The translations under genes and the position numbers were made by a program. The notes under the pieces were generated by a model, which saw only the letters and a program-made list of their open reading frames with translations, did no database searches and had not been told where the DNA came from. From positions 186,001 through 250,000 of the forward strand of contig NZ_LS483488.1 of assembly GCF_900478295.1 (NCBI RefSeq): DNA of 64,000 nucleotides. Direction: 5' to 3'. Source of the DNA: Helicobacter pylori NCTC 11637 = CCUG 17874 = ATCC 43504 = JCM 12093. Its GTDB lineage: Bacteria; Campylobacterota; Campylobacteria; Campylobacterales; Helicobacteraceae. Below are positions 8,867 through 17,411 of the stretch, in pieces. Numbering within the stretch: the first letter of the stretch is position 1; each line of letters begins with the position of its first letter.

Positions 8867-9487
8867 ATGTTCAGTGGCCTAATCCATCAAATAGCTAAAG
8901 TGAAAAGTTTCCACAACAATATTTTAAGCGTAGAGAGCGATCTCAATCCCAAGCTTGGCGATAGCATTGCGGTTAATGGGGCATGTTTGACCGCCATAGA
9001 AAGTTCAAAAACGCATTTTAGCGTGGAATTGAGCCAAAAAACCCAAAACAGCGTAGCGTTAGAAAATTACAAGGATTTAGTCCATATTGAGCCAGCTCTA
9101 AAAGCCGATGCGAGTTTGGATGGGCATTTTGTGCAAGGGCATATTGACGCTATCGGGGTCATTGAAAAAATCATTCACAACGCCAATCAAGTGGATTTTT
9201 TCATTAGCGCTTCTAAAGAAACGCTTTTATTGTGCGTTGAGCAAGGCTCTATCGCCATTGATGGGGTGAGTTTGACTTTAAGCAAGGTAGAAGAAAAGGG
9301 GTTTTGGCTAACGATTATCCCTTACACTTTAGAAAACACCCTTTTTAAGACTTATAAACTCAAGCGGCGCGTGAATATTGAAACGGACATGTTGGTTCGT
9401 AGCGTTGCGTCTATTTTGAAAAAAACAAAAGGGTTTGAAAAAAATTTCTCTTGGAATGATGCGGATTCTTTGACTTTAGGGTATTAG
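8867..9487 (+). CDS. ribE: Riboflavin synthase, alpha chain
   Basis: Converts two molecules of dimethylribityllumazine into riboflavin. 206 residues made of two lumazine-binding repeats: the first opens with MFSGLIHQIAKV, and each repeat has a VNGACLT- or IDGVSLT-type motif (near 41 and 135). The partner lumazine synthase is ribH at 21994. The stop codon abuts the flhX ATG. Confidence 0.93.
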   Translation: MFSGLIHQIAKVKSFHNNILSVESDLNPKLGDSIAVNGACLTAIESSKTHFSVELSQKTQNSVALENYKDLVHIEPALKADASLDGHFVQGHIDAIGVIEKIIHNANQVDFFISASKETLLLCVEQGSIAIDGVSLTLSKVEEKGFWLTIIPYTLENTLFKTYKLKRRVNIETDMLVRSVASILKKTKGFEKNFSWNDADSLTLGY

Positions 9488-9760
9488 ATGAATAAAACCA
9501 TAAAAGCCGCCGCTCTAGCCTATAACATGGGGCAAGATCATGCCCCAAAAGTGATCGCAAGCGGGGTGGGTGAAGTGGCTAAAAGGATCATTCAAAAAGC
9601 TAAGGAATACGATATAGCGCTCTTTTCTAACCCCATGCTGGTGGATTCGCTTTTAAAGGTGGAATTAGATTGTGCGATACCTGAAGAATTGTATGAAAGC
9701 GTGGTGCAAGTGTTTTTATGGCTCAATAGCGTGGAAAATAACGCGCAAATGTCCAAGTGA
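9488..9760 (+). CDS. flhX: FlhX, FlhB C-terminal-domain homologue
   Basis: 90 residues corresponding to the cytoplasmic C-terminal part of FlhB, the flagellar export switch. The NPTH autocleavage motif is replaced by SNPML, so it probably resembles an already cleaved FlhB C-terminal fragment. The residues AALAYNMGQDHAPKVIASG match the FlhB segment just before or after the cleavage site. H. pylori FlhX has been reported able to substitute for the FlhB C-terminal piece. It starts at the ribE stop and so is probably co-transcribed. Confidence 0.88.
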   Translation: MNKTIKAAALAYNMGQDHAPKVIASGVGEVAKRIIQKAKEYDIALFSNPMLVDSLLKVELDCAIPEELYESVVQVFLWLNSVENNAQMSK

Positions 9761-9781
9761 GCAAAATACAAAGTTAAAACG

Positions 9782-10765
9782 ATGGTAGTAGAATTAAAAA
9801 ACATTGAAAAGATTTATGAAAACGGATTCCATGCTCTAAAAGGCGTGAATTTGGAATTGAAAAAAGGCGATATTTTAGGCGTGATAGGCTATTCAGGGGC
9901 GGGGAAATCCACGCTCATCCGCTTGATTAATTGTTTGGAGCGCCCCAGTTCTGGCGAAGTTTTAGTCAATGGGGTCAATCTGTTAAAATTAAAGCCTAAA
10001 GAATTGCAAAAAGCGCGCCAAAAAATAGGCATGATTTTCCAGCATTTCAATTTATTGAGTGCTAAAGATGTGTTTGAAAATGTCGCTTTCGCTCTAGAAA
10101 TCGCCCGATGGGAAAAAACTAAGATCAAATCCAGGGTGCATGAATTGTTGGAATTAGTGGGGCTAGAAGATAAAGTGCATTTTTATCCTAAACAGCTCAG
10201 CGGTGGGCAAAAGCAACGAGTGGCGATCGCTAGGAGTTTAGCGAATTGCCCTGATTTGTTGCTTTGCGATGAAGCCACATCCGCCTTGGATTCTAAAACC
10301 ACGCATTCTATTTTAACGCTTTTAAGCGGCATTCAAAAAAAGCTTGATTTGAGCGTCGTTTTCATCACGCACCAGATTGAAGTGGTTAAAGAATTGTGCA
10401 ATCAAATGTGCGTGATCAGCAGCGGCGAAATCGTGGAAAGAGGCTCGGTGGAAGAAATTTTTGCCAACCCTAAACATGCCGTTACTAAAGAATTGCTTGG
10501 CATCAGAAACGAGCATGCAAATAAGAAATCGCAAGACGTTTATCGCATCGTGTTTTTAGGGGAGCATTTAGACGAGCCGATCATTTCTAATTTGATTAAG
10601 CGTTTTAAAATAGACATGAGCATCATTTCAGGCAATATTGAAGAGCTTACGACTAAAGATATAGGGTATTTAGTGGTGCGGTTTTTAGGCAATACTGCAG
10701 AGACTCAAAGGGCTTTAGAGTATTTAAACGCTTTAGGCTTACAAGTGGAAAAATTAAAGGATTAA
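9782..10765 (+). CDS. metN: Methionine-type ABC transporter ATPase MetN
   Basis: 327 residues. Walker A GYSGAGKST near 38, Q-loop in GMIFQHFNLL, signature LSGGQKQR near 140, Walker B LLLCDEATSALD, and the H-loop in FITHQIEV. A C-terminal NIL/ACT-like regulatory domain (about 250-327) is typical of MetN and allows feedback by methionine. One base separates it from metI. Confidence 0.93.
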   Translation: MVVELKNIEKIYENGFHALKGVNLELKKGDILGVIGYSGAGKSTLIRLINCLERPSSGEVLVNGVNLLKLKPKELQKARQKIGMIFQHFNLLSAKDVFENVAFALEIARWEKTKIKSRVHELLELVGLEDKVHFYPKQLSGGQKQRVAIARSLANCPDLLLCDEATSALDSKTTHSILTLLSGIQKKLDLSVVFITHQIEVVKELCNQMCVISSGEIVERGSVEEIFANPKHAVTKELLGIRNEHANKKSQDVYRIVFLGEHLDEPIISNLIKRFKIDMSIISGNIEELTTKDIGYLVVRFLGNTAETQRALEYLNALGLQVEKLKD

Positions 10766-10766
10766 A

Positions 10767-11414
10767 ATGATTTCTCAAATGCTCATTCAAGCCACGCTAG
10801 AAACGCTTTATATGGTGTTTGTGGCGAGCTTTTTGGCGGTTGTTTTTGGCTTGCCTTTGGGGGTTTTATTGTTAGTGAGTAAAAAAGGGCATTTGTTAAA
10901 CAAGCCCCTTTTGCATAAAATCTTAGACACTTCCATCAACATGACTCGCTCTTTCCCTTTTATCATTCTCATTATCTTGCTCTTGCCTTTATCGCGCTTT
11001 TTGATTGGCACAAGCATTGGCTCTAGCGCGAGCATCATCCCGCTAGCTATTTCAGCCATTCCTTTTGTCGCAAAGCTTTTTGAAAATTCTTTAATGGAAG
11101 TAGAGCATGGCAAGATTGAAACCACTTTAAGTTTGGGAGCGTCTAATTTAGAGGTCATTAAAATGATGCTTTTAGAGAGCTTGCCCTCTTTAGCGAATAA
11201 CATCACCATCACCTTAATTTCTTTAATAGGCTATTCGGCTATGGCAGGAGCGTTAGGGGCTGGGGGTTTGGGGGATTTAGCCATTAGGATTGGCTATCAA
11301 AGTTATAGGGGCGATGTGCTTTTTTATGCGGTGGTTGTGATTATTGTTTTGGTGCAAATCATTCAAAGCGTGGGGGATTATGTGGTGAAACGCTTGAGAA
11401 AGAATAAGTATTAG
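10767..11414 (+). CDS. metI: Methionine-type ABC transporter permease MetI
   Basis: 215 residues with about five membrane segments and the ABC-permease EAA-like loop (EVEHGKIETTLSLGAS near 111) that docks on MetN. It forms the channel used with MetN and a binding protein such as the product of the gene at 136-951. A hairpin at 11445-11474 ends the operon. Confidence 0.93.
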   Translation: MISQMLIQATLETLYMVFVASFLAVVFGLPLGVLLLVSKKGHLLNKPLLHKILDTSINMTRSFPFIILIILLLPLSRFLIGTSIGSSASIIPLAISAIPFVAKLFENSLMEVEHGKIETTLSLGASNLEVIKMMLLESLPSLANNITITLISLIGYSAMAGALGAGGLGDLAIRIGYQSYRGDVLFYAVVVIIVLVQIIQSVGDYVVKRLRKNKY

Positions 11415-11444
11415 GGATTTGGCTCTCATCAAATACGAATATTC

Positions 11445-11474
11445 AAAGCCAACTTTAATACGCTTTGGCTTTTT
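11445..11474 (+). terminator. Intrinsic terminator after metI
   Basis: AAAGCCAA and TTGGCTTT make an 8-bp stem followed by a short T run, 31 bases after the metI stop and before a convergent gene. Confidence 0.6.
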
Positions 11475-11605
11475 AAATGGGATTGCTAAGCTTTGTTTAT
11501 GGCGAAACTCAATTTTCTAGGAACGCTTTTAAAAGGTTATCATTCAAACTGAATTAGAGCTTTTTACGATGAATATTCAATTAAGTCATCATGCAAAAAT
11601 GGGCT

Positions 11606-12037
11606 TTATTTTGTGCCGTTGATAAATTTATCCATCTGTTTTTCTAAGTCTATGATTTGGGTTATCGTTCCCTCTAAAATTTCAAAATTTTGAGCGTTTT
11701 TTGGGGCAACGCATGCAAGCTTGTTGGAAGTTTTTTCTAACGATTGGAGGTTTTTAAGCAAGGTTTTTAAAACTTCTACGCTTTTAAAATCCTTCTCAAA
11801 ATAACCATCAAATTGCTGTTCTGTTTGAGACAAGTTCTCTAAAAAAGCGCTTTGAAGGCGTATTTGGGTGCGATCATGCCCGGTTTCTACACAAGTTTTA
11901 TAGGTTTTATCGATCGCAATAAAAGCGTCTTTGGCTTTCACAAAAGCCTTTGAAAGCTCAACGATGATTTCATAATGTTCGCCTTGCGCTCTTAAAAACC
12001 CTAAAAAGAGCGAAATGAGCAATAACTTTTTTAGCAC
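11606..12037 (-). CDS. Secreted hypothetical protein
   Basis: 143 residues with a signal peptide (about 1-18, cleavage near LRAQ) and a mature part predicted to be almost all helical with heptad-like leucines. There are two cysteines (near 49 and 109) that could form a periplasmic disulfide. I do not recognise a family. It lies 10 bases downstream of lpxF on the same strand and is probably co-transcribed with it. Confidence 0.75.
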   Translation of the reverse strand: MLKKLLLISLFLGFLRAQGEHYEIIVELSKAFVKAKDAFIAIDKTYKTCVETGHDRTQIRLQSAFLENLSQTEQQFDGYFEKDFKSVEVLKTLLKNLQSLEKTSNKLACVAPKNAQNFEILEGTITQIIDLEKQMDKFINGTK

Positions 12038-12046
12038 TTTATCCCT

Positions 12047-12643
12047 TTACCATTGATAAGAAAAGCTCACCCCATAGCGGCTACTGCCCTTAAAATCGCT
12101 AGAAATTTCAGGGTAGAGCATCCATTGTTTAGGTTTGTAGCGTGAAGTGAATAAATAAGCAAACCCCCATGCAATAAGGCTGCCGATCGTAACTTGTAAG
12201 ATCGTGTGTTGTCTTGCCACCACTCTGCTAGCGTCAGTGAGTATTGCAAGAGCGATCACAGGAAGAGCCGGCTTCCACCCGTAGCGGTAATACACAAACC
12301 CAGCCGCGCTAAACACCCCCCCAGCATGCCCGCTTGGCATGCCTCTCCAAGAATTACAGCACGGGCGTTTAGCAAATTCCACTCTAGCCCCATCTTTATG
12401 GGCGTTGCTAAAAGCTCCTTTGATGCCATAAATCACGCCTTGAGTGACTAATGTGCCGACCGCTAATTCCCCTAAACCTCTATAATCGCGCATCGCCAAA
12501 CTGACCGTGCCTACAAAAATAGGCAAAAACCTGAGCACATCGCCAATCTCTTCTAAAATGTATGCCCCCTCATTGATTGGCTCACTCCTTAAAGGATAGA
12601 CCCATAAAAGCAGGCTCAAAAAAAGACTTTTGAGCTTTTTCAT
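12047..12643 (-). CDS. lpxF: Lipid A 4'-phosphatase LpxF (PAP2 family)
   Basis: Removes the 4'-phosphate of lipid A at the periplasmic face, part of H. pylori resistance to cationic peptides. 198 residues from the ATG at 12643, which overlaps the wecA stop as TAATG; starts further upstream lie inside wecA and precede the signal peptide MKKLKSLFLSLLL. PAP2 motifs are in order: KRPCC, PSGHAGG, and SRVVARQHTILQV. The enzymatic assignment comes from known work on this H. pylori gene; from sequence alone I see a PAP2 phosphatase. Confidence 0.85.
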   Translation of the reverse strand: MKKLKSLFLSLLLWVYPLRSEPINEGAYILEEIGDVLRFLPIFVGTVSLAMRDYRGLGELAVGTLVTQGVIYGIKGAFSNAHKDGARVEFAKRPCCNSWRGMPSGHAGGVFSAAGFVYYRYGWKPALPVIALAILTDASRVVARQHTILQVTIGSLIAWGFAYLFTSRYKPKQWMLYPEISSDFKGSSRYGVSFSYQW

Positions 12644-13650
12644 TAAAACGCTCGCTTTTCTAAGGCGCAAACTTGCCTGTTCAAATAAGCATAGCCTATT
12701 AAATAGCATGCGATAAAGACCAGGCTAATGACAATGAGCGCATGAGCGTCCAAGCGGAAAAAGACGCTTATTAAAATAAAAGGCAGGTTGCACAGAATAA
12801 GAATAAGCGCGCACAAAGGGTTGGGGTAATTTAAAGAGCGTTGTTGCAAGAATTGGAATAAAAGGGTGTGCAAATGCAAATTATCCGGCATGGTGGCTTT
12901 CTGGCGTTTTATTTTGCGTCTAAGGATACTAAAAAGCACTTCTATGACCGGATAAAGCATTAAATTGAGCCCAAAAAACACGCTGATTTTTTGCTCTAAA
13001 CTCAAATGTAAAAGGGAGATCCCACACACCAAGCCCAAAAAATACGCCCCTCCATCGCCTAAAAAAATCTTTCCTAAAGGGAAATTTAACACCATAAACC
13101 CAAGCACCATGTAAGCTAATAGGCACGCCAAACTGCTAGGCTCTATATAATGAATGACTAAAAGCGCAATCGCGCAAATCCCTGATGCCAGCCCGTTAAA
13201 CCCATCAATAATATTAATAGCGTTACTGATGCCCACTAGCATAAAAATTGCGAATAAAAAAGCGATAAAATAAGGCAAGCTAAAAAGGGGCGAAAAATCG
13301 CTCACCACTAAAGGCGTTGATGAGATGATGCAAACAACCCCTACGGCTTGCAAAATAAGGCGTATTTTGGGGCTTAATGAAAGGTTAATGTCTTCTAAAA
13401 AACCGCTCAAAAAAACTAACAACAGCCCCAAAAAAACAAAAAACCCCTTAAAAGGCATTTCAAAAGGTTCAAAATAACAAGCCAACGCAAAAGAAAGAAA
13501 GATCCCAAGCCCCCCGGCTCGTGGGGTTCTTGCATGATGAAAGCCTTGGATTTTATTAGCGTTATCCACAAAAAGCATGGATTTTTTAGACCACAGAACA
13601 ATCAAAGAGCAAATAAAGAGACTGGTTAGAAAATATAGCACCCACAACAC
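12643..13650 (-). CDS. wecA: Undecaprenyl-phosphate GlcNAc-1-phosphate transferase WecA
   Basis: Multi-pass enzyme (about ten membrane segments, 335 residues) of the MraY/WecA family that loads the first sugar phosphate on undecaprenyl phosphate to begin O-antigen synthesis. Signatures are ARTPRAGG near 41-48, the DD-like segment near 85-88, NIIDGFNGLASG near 147, LGDGGAYFLG near 196 and the cytoplasmic HLHTLLFQ motif typical of WecA-like enzymes. It is translationally coupled to lpxF. Confidence 0.9.
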   Translation of the reverse strand: MLWVLYFLTSLFICSLIVLWSKKSMLFVDNANKIQGFHHARTPRAGGLGIFLSFALACYFEPFEMPFKGFFVFLGLLLVFLSGFLEDINLSLSPKIRLILQAVGVVCIISSTPLVVSDFSPLFSLPYFIAFLFAIFMLVGISNAINIIDGFNGLASGICAIALLVIHYIEPSSLACLLAYMVLGFMVLNFPLGKIFLGDGGAYFLGLVCGISLLHLSLEQKISVFFGLNLMLYPVIEVLFSILRRKIKRQKATMPDNLHLHTLLFQFLQQRSLNYPNPLCALILILCNLPFILISVFFRLDAHALIVISLVFIACYLIGYAYLNRQVCALEKRAF

Positions 13651-13741
13651 TTTTTATTGGATTTAATTGACATTTTGTTTGGGTATTATAGCAAAAGATA
13701 GCTTGATGATAAAATCTTATACATAGGGAGAGGTTTTATGT

Positions 13742-13747
13742 TACAAT
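13742..13747 (+). promoter_or_regulatory. -10 box for pdxJ-pdxA
   Basis: TACAAT, 34 bases before the pdxJ ATG, at a suitable distance for an H. pylori housekeeping promoter. Confidence 0.45.
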
Positions 13748-13781
13748 TCCAAAAATCATTATTATAAAATAAAGGATAGCC

Positions 13782-14570
13782 ATGCGTTTTGGATTGAATA
13801 TTGATCACATTGTTACTTTAAGAGAGATAAGAAAAACTTATGAGCCTGAGATTTTAGAGGCTCTGTTTATCGCTAAAAACACCCATAAAGTGGATTTAAT
13901 CACCATCCATTTGAGGGAAGACAAACGGCACATTCAAAATGAAGACGTTTTGAGACTGCTTGAAATAAGCCCTTTGCCTATCAACATTGAATGCTCTATT
14001 AATGCTGAAATCACTGATTTTTTATGCTCTTTAAAAAATAAGCCGAGTAAGGTTACAATCGTGCCTGAAAACAGAAATGAGGTTACGACAGAGGGGGGGT
14101 TGGATTGCTCATTAAAGGGTTTAGAAGAGGTGATTAGAGCGTATCACAATAAGGGCATTGAAGTGTCTTTGTTTATTGATCCTTTAAAAGACGCCTTGCA
14201 TTTTGCAAGGGAGCATCAAGTCAAGCAAGTGGAGTTCCACACTGGGGTGTATGCGAATTTGCACAACGCTCTGTATTCTAACGCTAACAATCAAATCCAT
14301 GCCATTAGCGCGCTCAAAGACAAAAGTCCTAAAGAACTGAAAGAAGAATTGCACAACGCCTTTTTGCAATTAAGAAGAATGAGTAAAGAAGCGTTTTTTA
14401 TGGGTATCACGGCGTGCGCGGGGCATGGGTTGAATTATTCTAACGTGAAAGAATTGTTAAAAATTCCCTCTTTAAGAGAGCTTAATATCGGTCATAGCGT
14501 GGTTTCAAAAGCGGTTTTAGTGGGCTTAGAAAAAGCGATTTTAGAAATGGCGCAACTCATTAAGCGATAA
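13782..14570 (+). CDS. pdxJ: Pyridoxine 5'-phosphate synthase
   Basis: Condenses deoxyxylulose phosphate with the product of PdxA to make pyridoxine phosphate (DXP-dependent vitamin B6 route). 262 residues; the N-terminus LNIDHIVTLR, the THLRED-like segment, IECSINAE and the C-terminal NIGHSVVSKAV phosphate-binding segment are family hallmarks. pdxA starts two bases after the stop. A G7 run lies at 14093-14099. Confidence 0.95.
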   Translation: MRFGLNIDHIVTLREIRKTYEPEILEALFIAKNTHKVDLITIHLREDKRHIQNEDVLRLLEISPLPINIECSINAEITDFLCSLKNKPSKVTIVPENRNEVTTEGGLDCSLKGLEEVIRAYHNKGIEVSLFIDPLKDALHFAREHQVKQVEFHTGVYANLHNALYSNANNQIHAISALKDKSPKELKEELHNAFLQLRRMSKEAFFMGITACAGHGLNYSNVKELLKIPSLRELNIGHSVVSKAVLVGLEKAILEMAQLIKR

Positions 14571-14571
14571 A

Positions 14572-15495
14572 ATGGCTAAAAAGAAAATTGCGATCAGTTG
14601 CGGGGATATTCAAGGCGTAGGCTTAGAATTGATTTTAAAAAGCCATAAGGAAGTGAGCGCGTTTTGTGAGCCGTTGTATCTCGTTCATAGCGAACTTTTA
14701 GAGCGGGCCAATCAATTGCTTCATAACGCTTATGAAACCAAAACGCTTAACACACTCGCTATCCATTCCCCCTTACCCTTATTGAACTCTAGCACGATAG
14801 GCAAAGTCAGTGCTCAAAGCGGGGCATATAGTTTTGAGAGTTTTAAAAAGGCTTGCGAGTTAGCGGATGATAAAGAAGTGGATGGCGTTTGCACTTTGCC
14901 TATCAACAAACTCGCATGGCAACAAGCCCAAATCCCTTTTGTGGGGCATACCGATTTTTTAAAACAACGCTACAAAGATCATCAAATTATTATGATGCTT
15001 GGGTGTTCAAAACTCTTTGTGGGGCTATTTAGCGACCATGTGCCTTTAGGGGCGGTTTCTCAACTCATCCAAGTGGAATCGTTAGTCCGGTTTTTGTTAG
15101 CGTTTCAAAAAAGCACTCAAGCTAAAATCGTTCAAGTGTGTGGCTTTAACCCCCATGCGGGCGAAGAGAGCTTGTTTGGGGAAGAAGATGAAAAGATTTT
15201 AAAAGCCATTCAAAAGAGCAACCAAACGCTAGGCTTTGAATGCTTTTTAGGGCCACTGCCTGCTGATAGCGCTTTTGCCCCAAATAAGCGCAAAATAACC
15301 CCCTTTTATGTGAGCATGAGCCATGATGTGGGGCTAGCCCCTTTAAAAGCGCTCTATTTTGATGAAAGCATCAATGTGAGTTTGAACGCCCCCATTTTAC
15401 GCACCTCCACCGACCACGGCACAGCGTTTGACATTGCTTATCAAAACAAAGCGAACAACAAAAGCTATTTGAACGCGATCAAATATTTAGCTTAA
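14572..15495 (+). CDS. pdxA: 4-hydroxythreonine-4-phosphate dehydrogenase
   Basis: NAD-dependent oxidation step just before PdxJ in vitamin B6 synthesis. 307 residues; GDIQGVGLELILK at the N-terminus, the zinc-ligand histidines in FVGHTDFL and LFSDHVPL, and the C-terminal TSTDHGTAFDIAY. The neighbouring genes encode consecutive steps. Confidence 0.95.
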   Translation: MAKKKIAISCGDIQGVGLELILKSHKEVSAFCEPLYLVHSELLERANQLLHNAYETKTLNTLAIHSPLPLLNSSTIGKVSAQSGAYSFESFKKACELADDKEVDGVCTLPINKLAWQQAQIPFVGHTDFLKQRYKDHQIIMMLGCSKLFVGLFSDHVPLGAVSQLIQVESLVRFLLAFQKSTQAKIVQVCGFNPHAGEESLFGEEDEKILKAIQKSNQTLGFECFLGPLPADSAFAPNKRKITPFYVSMSHDVGLAPLKALYFDESINVSLNAPILRTSTDHGTAFDIAYQNKANNKSYLNAIKYLA

Positions 15496-15521
15496 AGATT
15501 TTAAAATCCAAGCCAACAAAG

Positions 15522-15527
15522 TATAAT
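15522..15527 (+). promoter_or_regulatory. -10 box for tsaD
   Basis: TATAAT 33 bases before the tsaD ATG, in the pdxA-tsaD gap. Confidence 0.5.
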
Positions 15528-15559
15528 TCAAGCAAAAACACCACCCAAAGATAAAGATA

Positions 15560-16582
15560 ATGATTTTAAGCATTGAAAGTTCTTGCGATGACAGCTCTTT
15601 AGCCCTTACAAGAATAAAGGACGCCAAGCTCATCGCTCATTTTAAAATCTCTCAAGAAAAGCACCACAGCTCTTATGGGGGCGTTGTGCCTGAGCTTGCA
15701 TCGCGCTTGCATGCTGAGAATTTGCCGCTCTTATTAGAACGCATTAAAATCAGCTTGAATAAGGATTTTTCCAAGCTCAAAGCCATCGCTATCACCAATC
15801 AGCCAGGTTTGAGCGTTACTTTAATAGAAGGTTTGATGATGGCGAAAGCCTTGAGTTTGTCTTTGAATTTACCCTTGATTTTAGAAGATCATTTGAGAGG
15901 GCATGTGTATTCGCTCTTTATCAATGAAAAACAAACCTGCATGCCTTTAAGCGCGCTCTTAGTCTCTGGGGGGCATTCTTTGATTTTAGAGGCTAGAGAT
16001 TATGAAGACATTAAAATCGTTGCCACGAGTTTAGACGATAGCTTTGGGGAGAGTTTTGATAAGGTTTCCAAAATGCTTGATTTAGGCTATCCAGGAGGCC
16101 CCATAGTGGAAAAATTAGCCCTTGATTACGCGCACCAAAACGAGCCTTTAATGTTCCCTATCCCTTTAAAAAACAGCCCGAATCTGGCTTTTAGTTTTTC
16201 AGGTTTAAAAAATGCGGTGCGTTTGGAGGTTGAAAAAAACGCCCCCAATTTGAATGAAGCGATCAAACAAAAGATTGCCTATCATTTTCAAAGCGCGGCG
16301 ATTGAGCATTTGATCCAACAGACCAAACGCTATTTTAAAATCAAACGCCCTAAAATTTTTGGCATTGTGGGAGGAGCGAGCCAAAATCTTGCTTTAAGAA
16401 AAGCGTTTGAAAGCCTATGCGATGAGTTTGATTGCAAGCTTGTTTTAGCCCCTTTAGAATTTTGCAGCGACAATGCCGCCATGATAGGGCGATCCAGTCT
16501 AGAAGCTTATCAAAAAAAGCGCTTTGTCCCTTTAGAAAAGGCCAACATTTCGCCAAGAACGCTGTTAAAAAGTTTTGAGTGA
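15560..16582 (+). CDS. tsaD: tRNA threonylcarbamoyladenosine transferase TsaD
   Basis: Transfers the threonylcarbamoyl group to A37 of ANN-decoding tRNAs. 340 residues of the ASKHA/Kae1 fold: SIESSCDDSS at the start, metal-ligand motif HLRGH near 111-115, VSGGHS near 135, and GGASQNLALR with the C-terminal DNAAMIG segment. Formerly annotated gcp. Confidence 0.95.
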   Translation: MILSIESSCDDSSLALTRIKDAKLIAHFKISQEKHHSSYGGVVPELASRLHAENLPLLLERIKISLNKDFSKLKAIAITNQPGLSVTLIEGLMMAKALSLSLNLPLILEDHLRGHVYSLFINEKQTCMPLSALLVSGGHSLILEARDYEDIKIVATSLDDSFGESFDKVSKMLDLGYPGGPIVEKLALDYAHQNEPLMFPIPLKNSPNLAFSFSGLKNAVRLEVEKNAPNLNEAIKQKIAYHFQSAAIEHLIQQTKRYFKIKRPKIFGIVGGASQNLALRKAFESLCDEFDCKLVLAPLEFCSDNAAMIGRSSLEAYQKKRFVPLEKANISPRTLLKSFE

Positions 16583-16652
16583 ATGGGTGCGAAAAGAAAG
16601 TGCATAATCAAACGCCCTAAAATTTATCAATCTTTTATCTGTATTTGAGAGA

Positions 16653-16817
16653 TTGAATTTGAATAAAAGTACATTAAAACTAAATTTAACGAGTAAGCAA
16701 AAAGCCTTGAAACGCTTGACAAGATACAAGAATAAAGTCCCAAGCGTAACGCTTGTTATTTTGAGCCTATGTTTTATAATAATTTTGTCTTCAGTGTTAT
16801 TCTCAAATTTTTTATAA
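16653..16817 (+). CDS. Possible small basic single-pass membrane protein
   Basis: A 54-codon frame from a TTG start (a second TTG follows at 16659). The first half is lysine-rich (KSTLKLNLTSKQKALKRL) and the second half is one strongly hydrophobic segment of about 20 residues. This positive-inside pattern is common among real small membrane proteins, but the start codon is weak, the Shine-Dalgarno match is only GAGAG, and I know no homologue. It may equally be a chance frame in AT-rich DNA. Confidence 0.3.
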   Translation: MNLNKSTLKLNLTSKQKALKRLTRYKNKVPSVTLVILSLCFIIILSSVLFSNFL

Positions 16818-16902
16818 GTTTTAAGCTAAAATAAAGCTATTTTATATTATAGTTTCATCATAAAAAATCTTTAAGAGCTATTAAATCCCAAGGATTTGTG
16901 GT

Positions 16903-16959
16903 TTAGTATAGTGGTGTCGCAAGCACTATTAACACCACTGTAATCATGATTAATTTCAT
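16903..16959 (-). CDS. 18-residue hydrophobic peptide resembling Ibs type I toxins
   Basis: A start codon 6 bases after a strong AAAAGGAG ribosome-binding site opens a peptide MKLIMITVVLIVLATPLY. Length, the MKL start, the unbroken Ile/Val/Leu core and the final Tyr resemble the Ibs toxins of Escherichia coli. A TACAAT box at 17070-17075 would give a leader of about 100 bases, as expected for type I toxin mRNAs. Inside the frame an 8-bp dyad, AGTGGTGT with ACACCACT (about 16919-16940), can fold on either strand. Plus-strand promoter-like sequences near 16842-16850 and 16905-16911 could drive an antisense RNA. Toxicity and antitoxin are inferred, not shown. Confidence 0.5.
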   Translation of the reverse strand: MKLIMITVVLIVLATPLY

Positions 16960-17069
16960 GCTTATCTCCTTTTAAATTTTAATTTATGGCGTGTTTCTTA
17001 ACAAGCATTATTATTCTTCGAACCATTAAGTTAGTTTCAAGTGTATGCAAAAACACAGCCGCATGTTTT

Positions 17070-17075
17070 ATTGTA
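17070..17075 (-). promoter_or_regulatory. -10 box upstream of the Ibs-like peptide
   Basis: TACAAT read on the minus strand, preceded by TATGA, which places a start near 17063 and a 5' leader of about 100 bases. Confidence 0.45.
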
Positions 17076-17281
17076 TCATAAAATAATATTTTTCAGTCTA
17101 AATCCCATTAGAATAAGGTATTAAGCATAAAATAAAAAATTTCTATAAACTACTGATCTCAAGCTGAATTTTGACATACTTACTTGTGAAAAACATAATA
17201 TTACAAGACACTGAGAAGAGCAGAGTTAATTCTATTAACAAGGTTTTTATAGCGTTTAAAAATGCTAATGCATTCATTTCA

Positions 17282-17324
17282 AACGCTAAAAGCGTTTGGG
17301 ATTTCTTGCTTGAATGGGTTTAAA
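17282..17324 (+). repeat. Dispersed intergenic repeat, copy A
   Basis: About 43 bases that closely match 44528-44568 next to aapA; both contain AACGCTAAA, GTTTGGG, TTTCTTGCTTG and GGTTTAAA in the same order and orientation. Its function is unknown. The rest of the 16583-17411 gap holds only the two small frames listed. Confidence 0.5.
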
Positions 17325-17411
17325 TTTTTTATTAAAAGAGCGTTTTTAGTCAAATTTAATCTTATTTTTGTTAGAATTTTGGGTGATTAAGTTTTGGTTT
17401 AAAGGGAAAAA

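Noticed and set aside
12644..12709. Longer LpxF start
   Set aside because: It would put 22 residues before a clear signal peptide and overlap wecA; the TAATG overlap is a better start.
14093..14099. G7 run in pdxJ as a phase-variation switch
   Set aside because: It encodes two glycines in a conserved enzyme and seven G is below the length that usually slips often.
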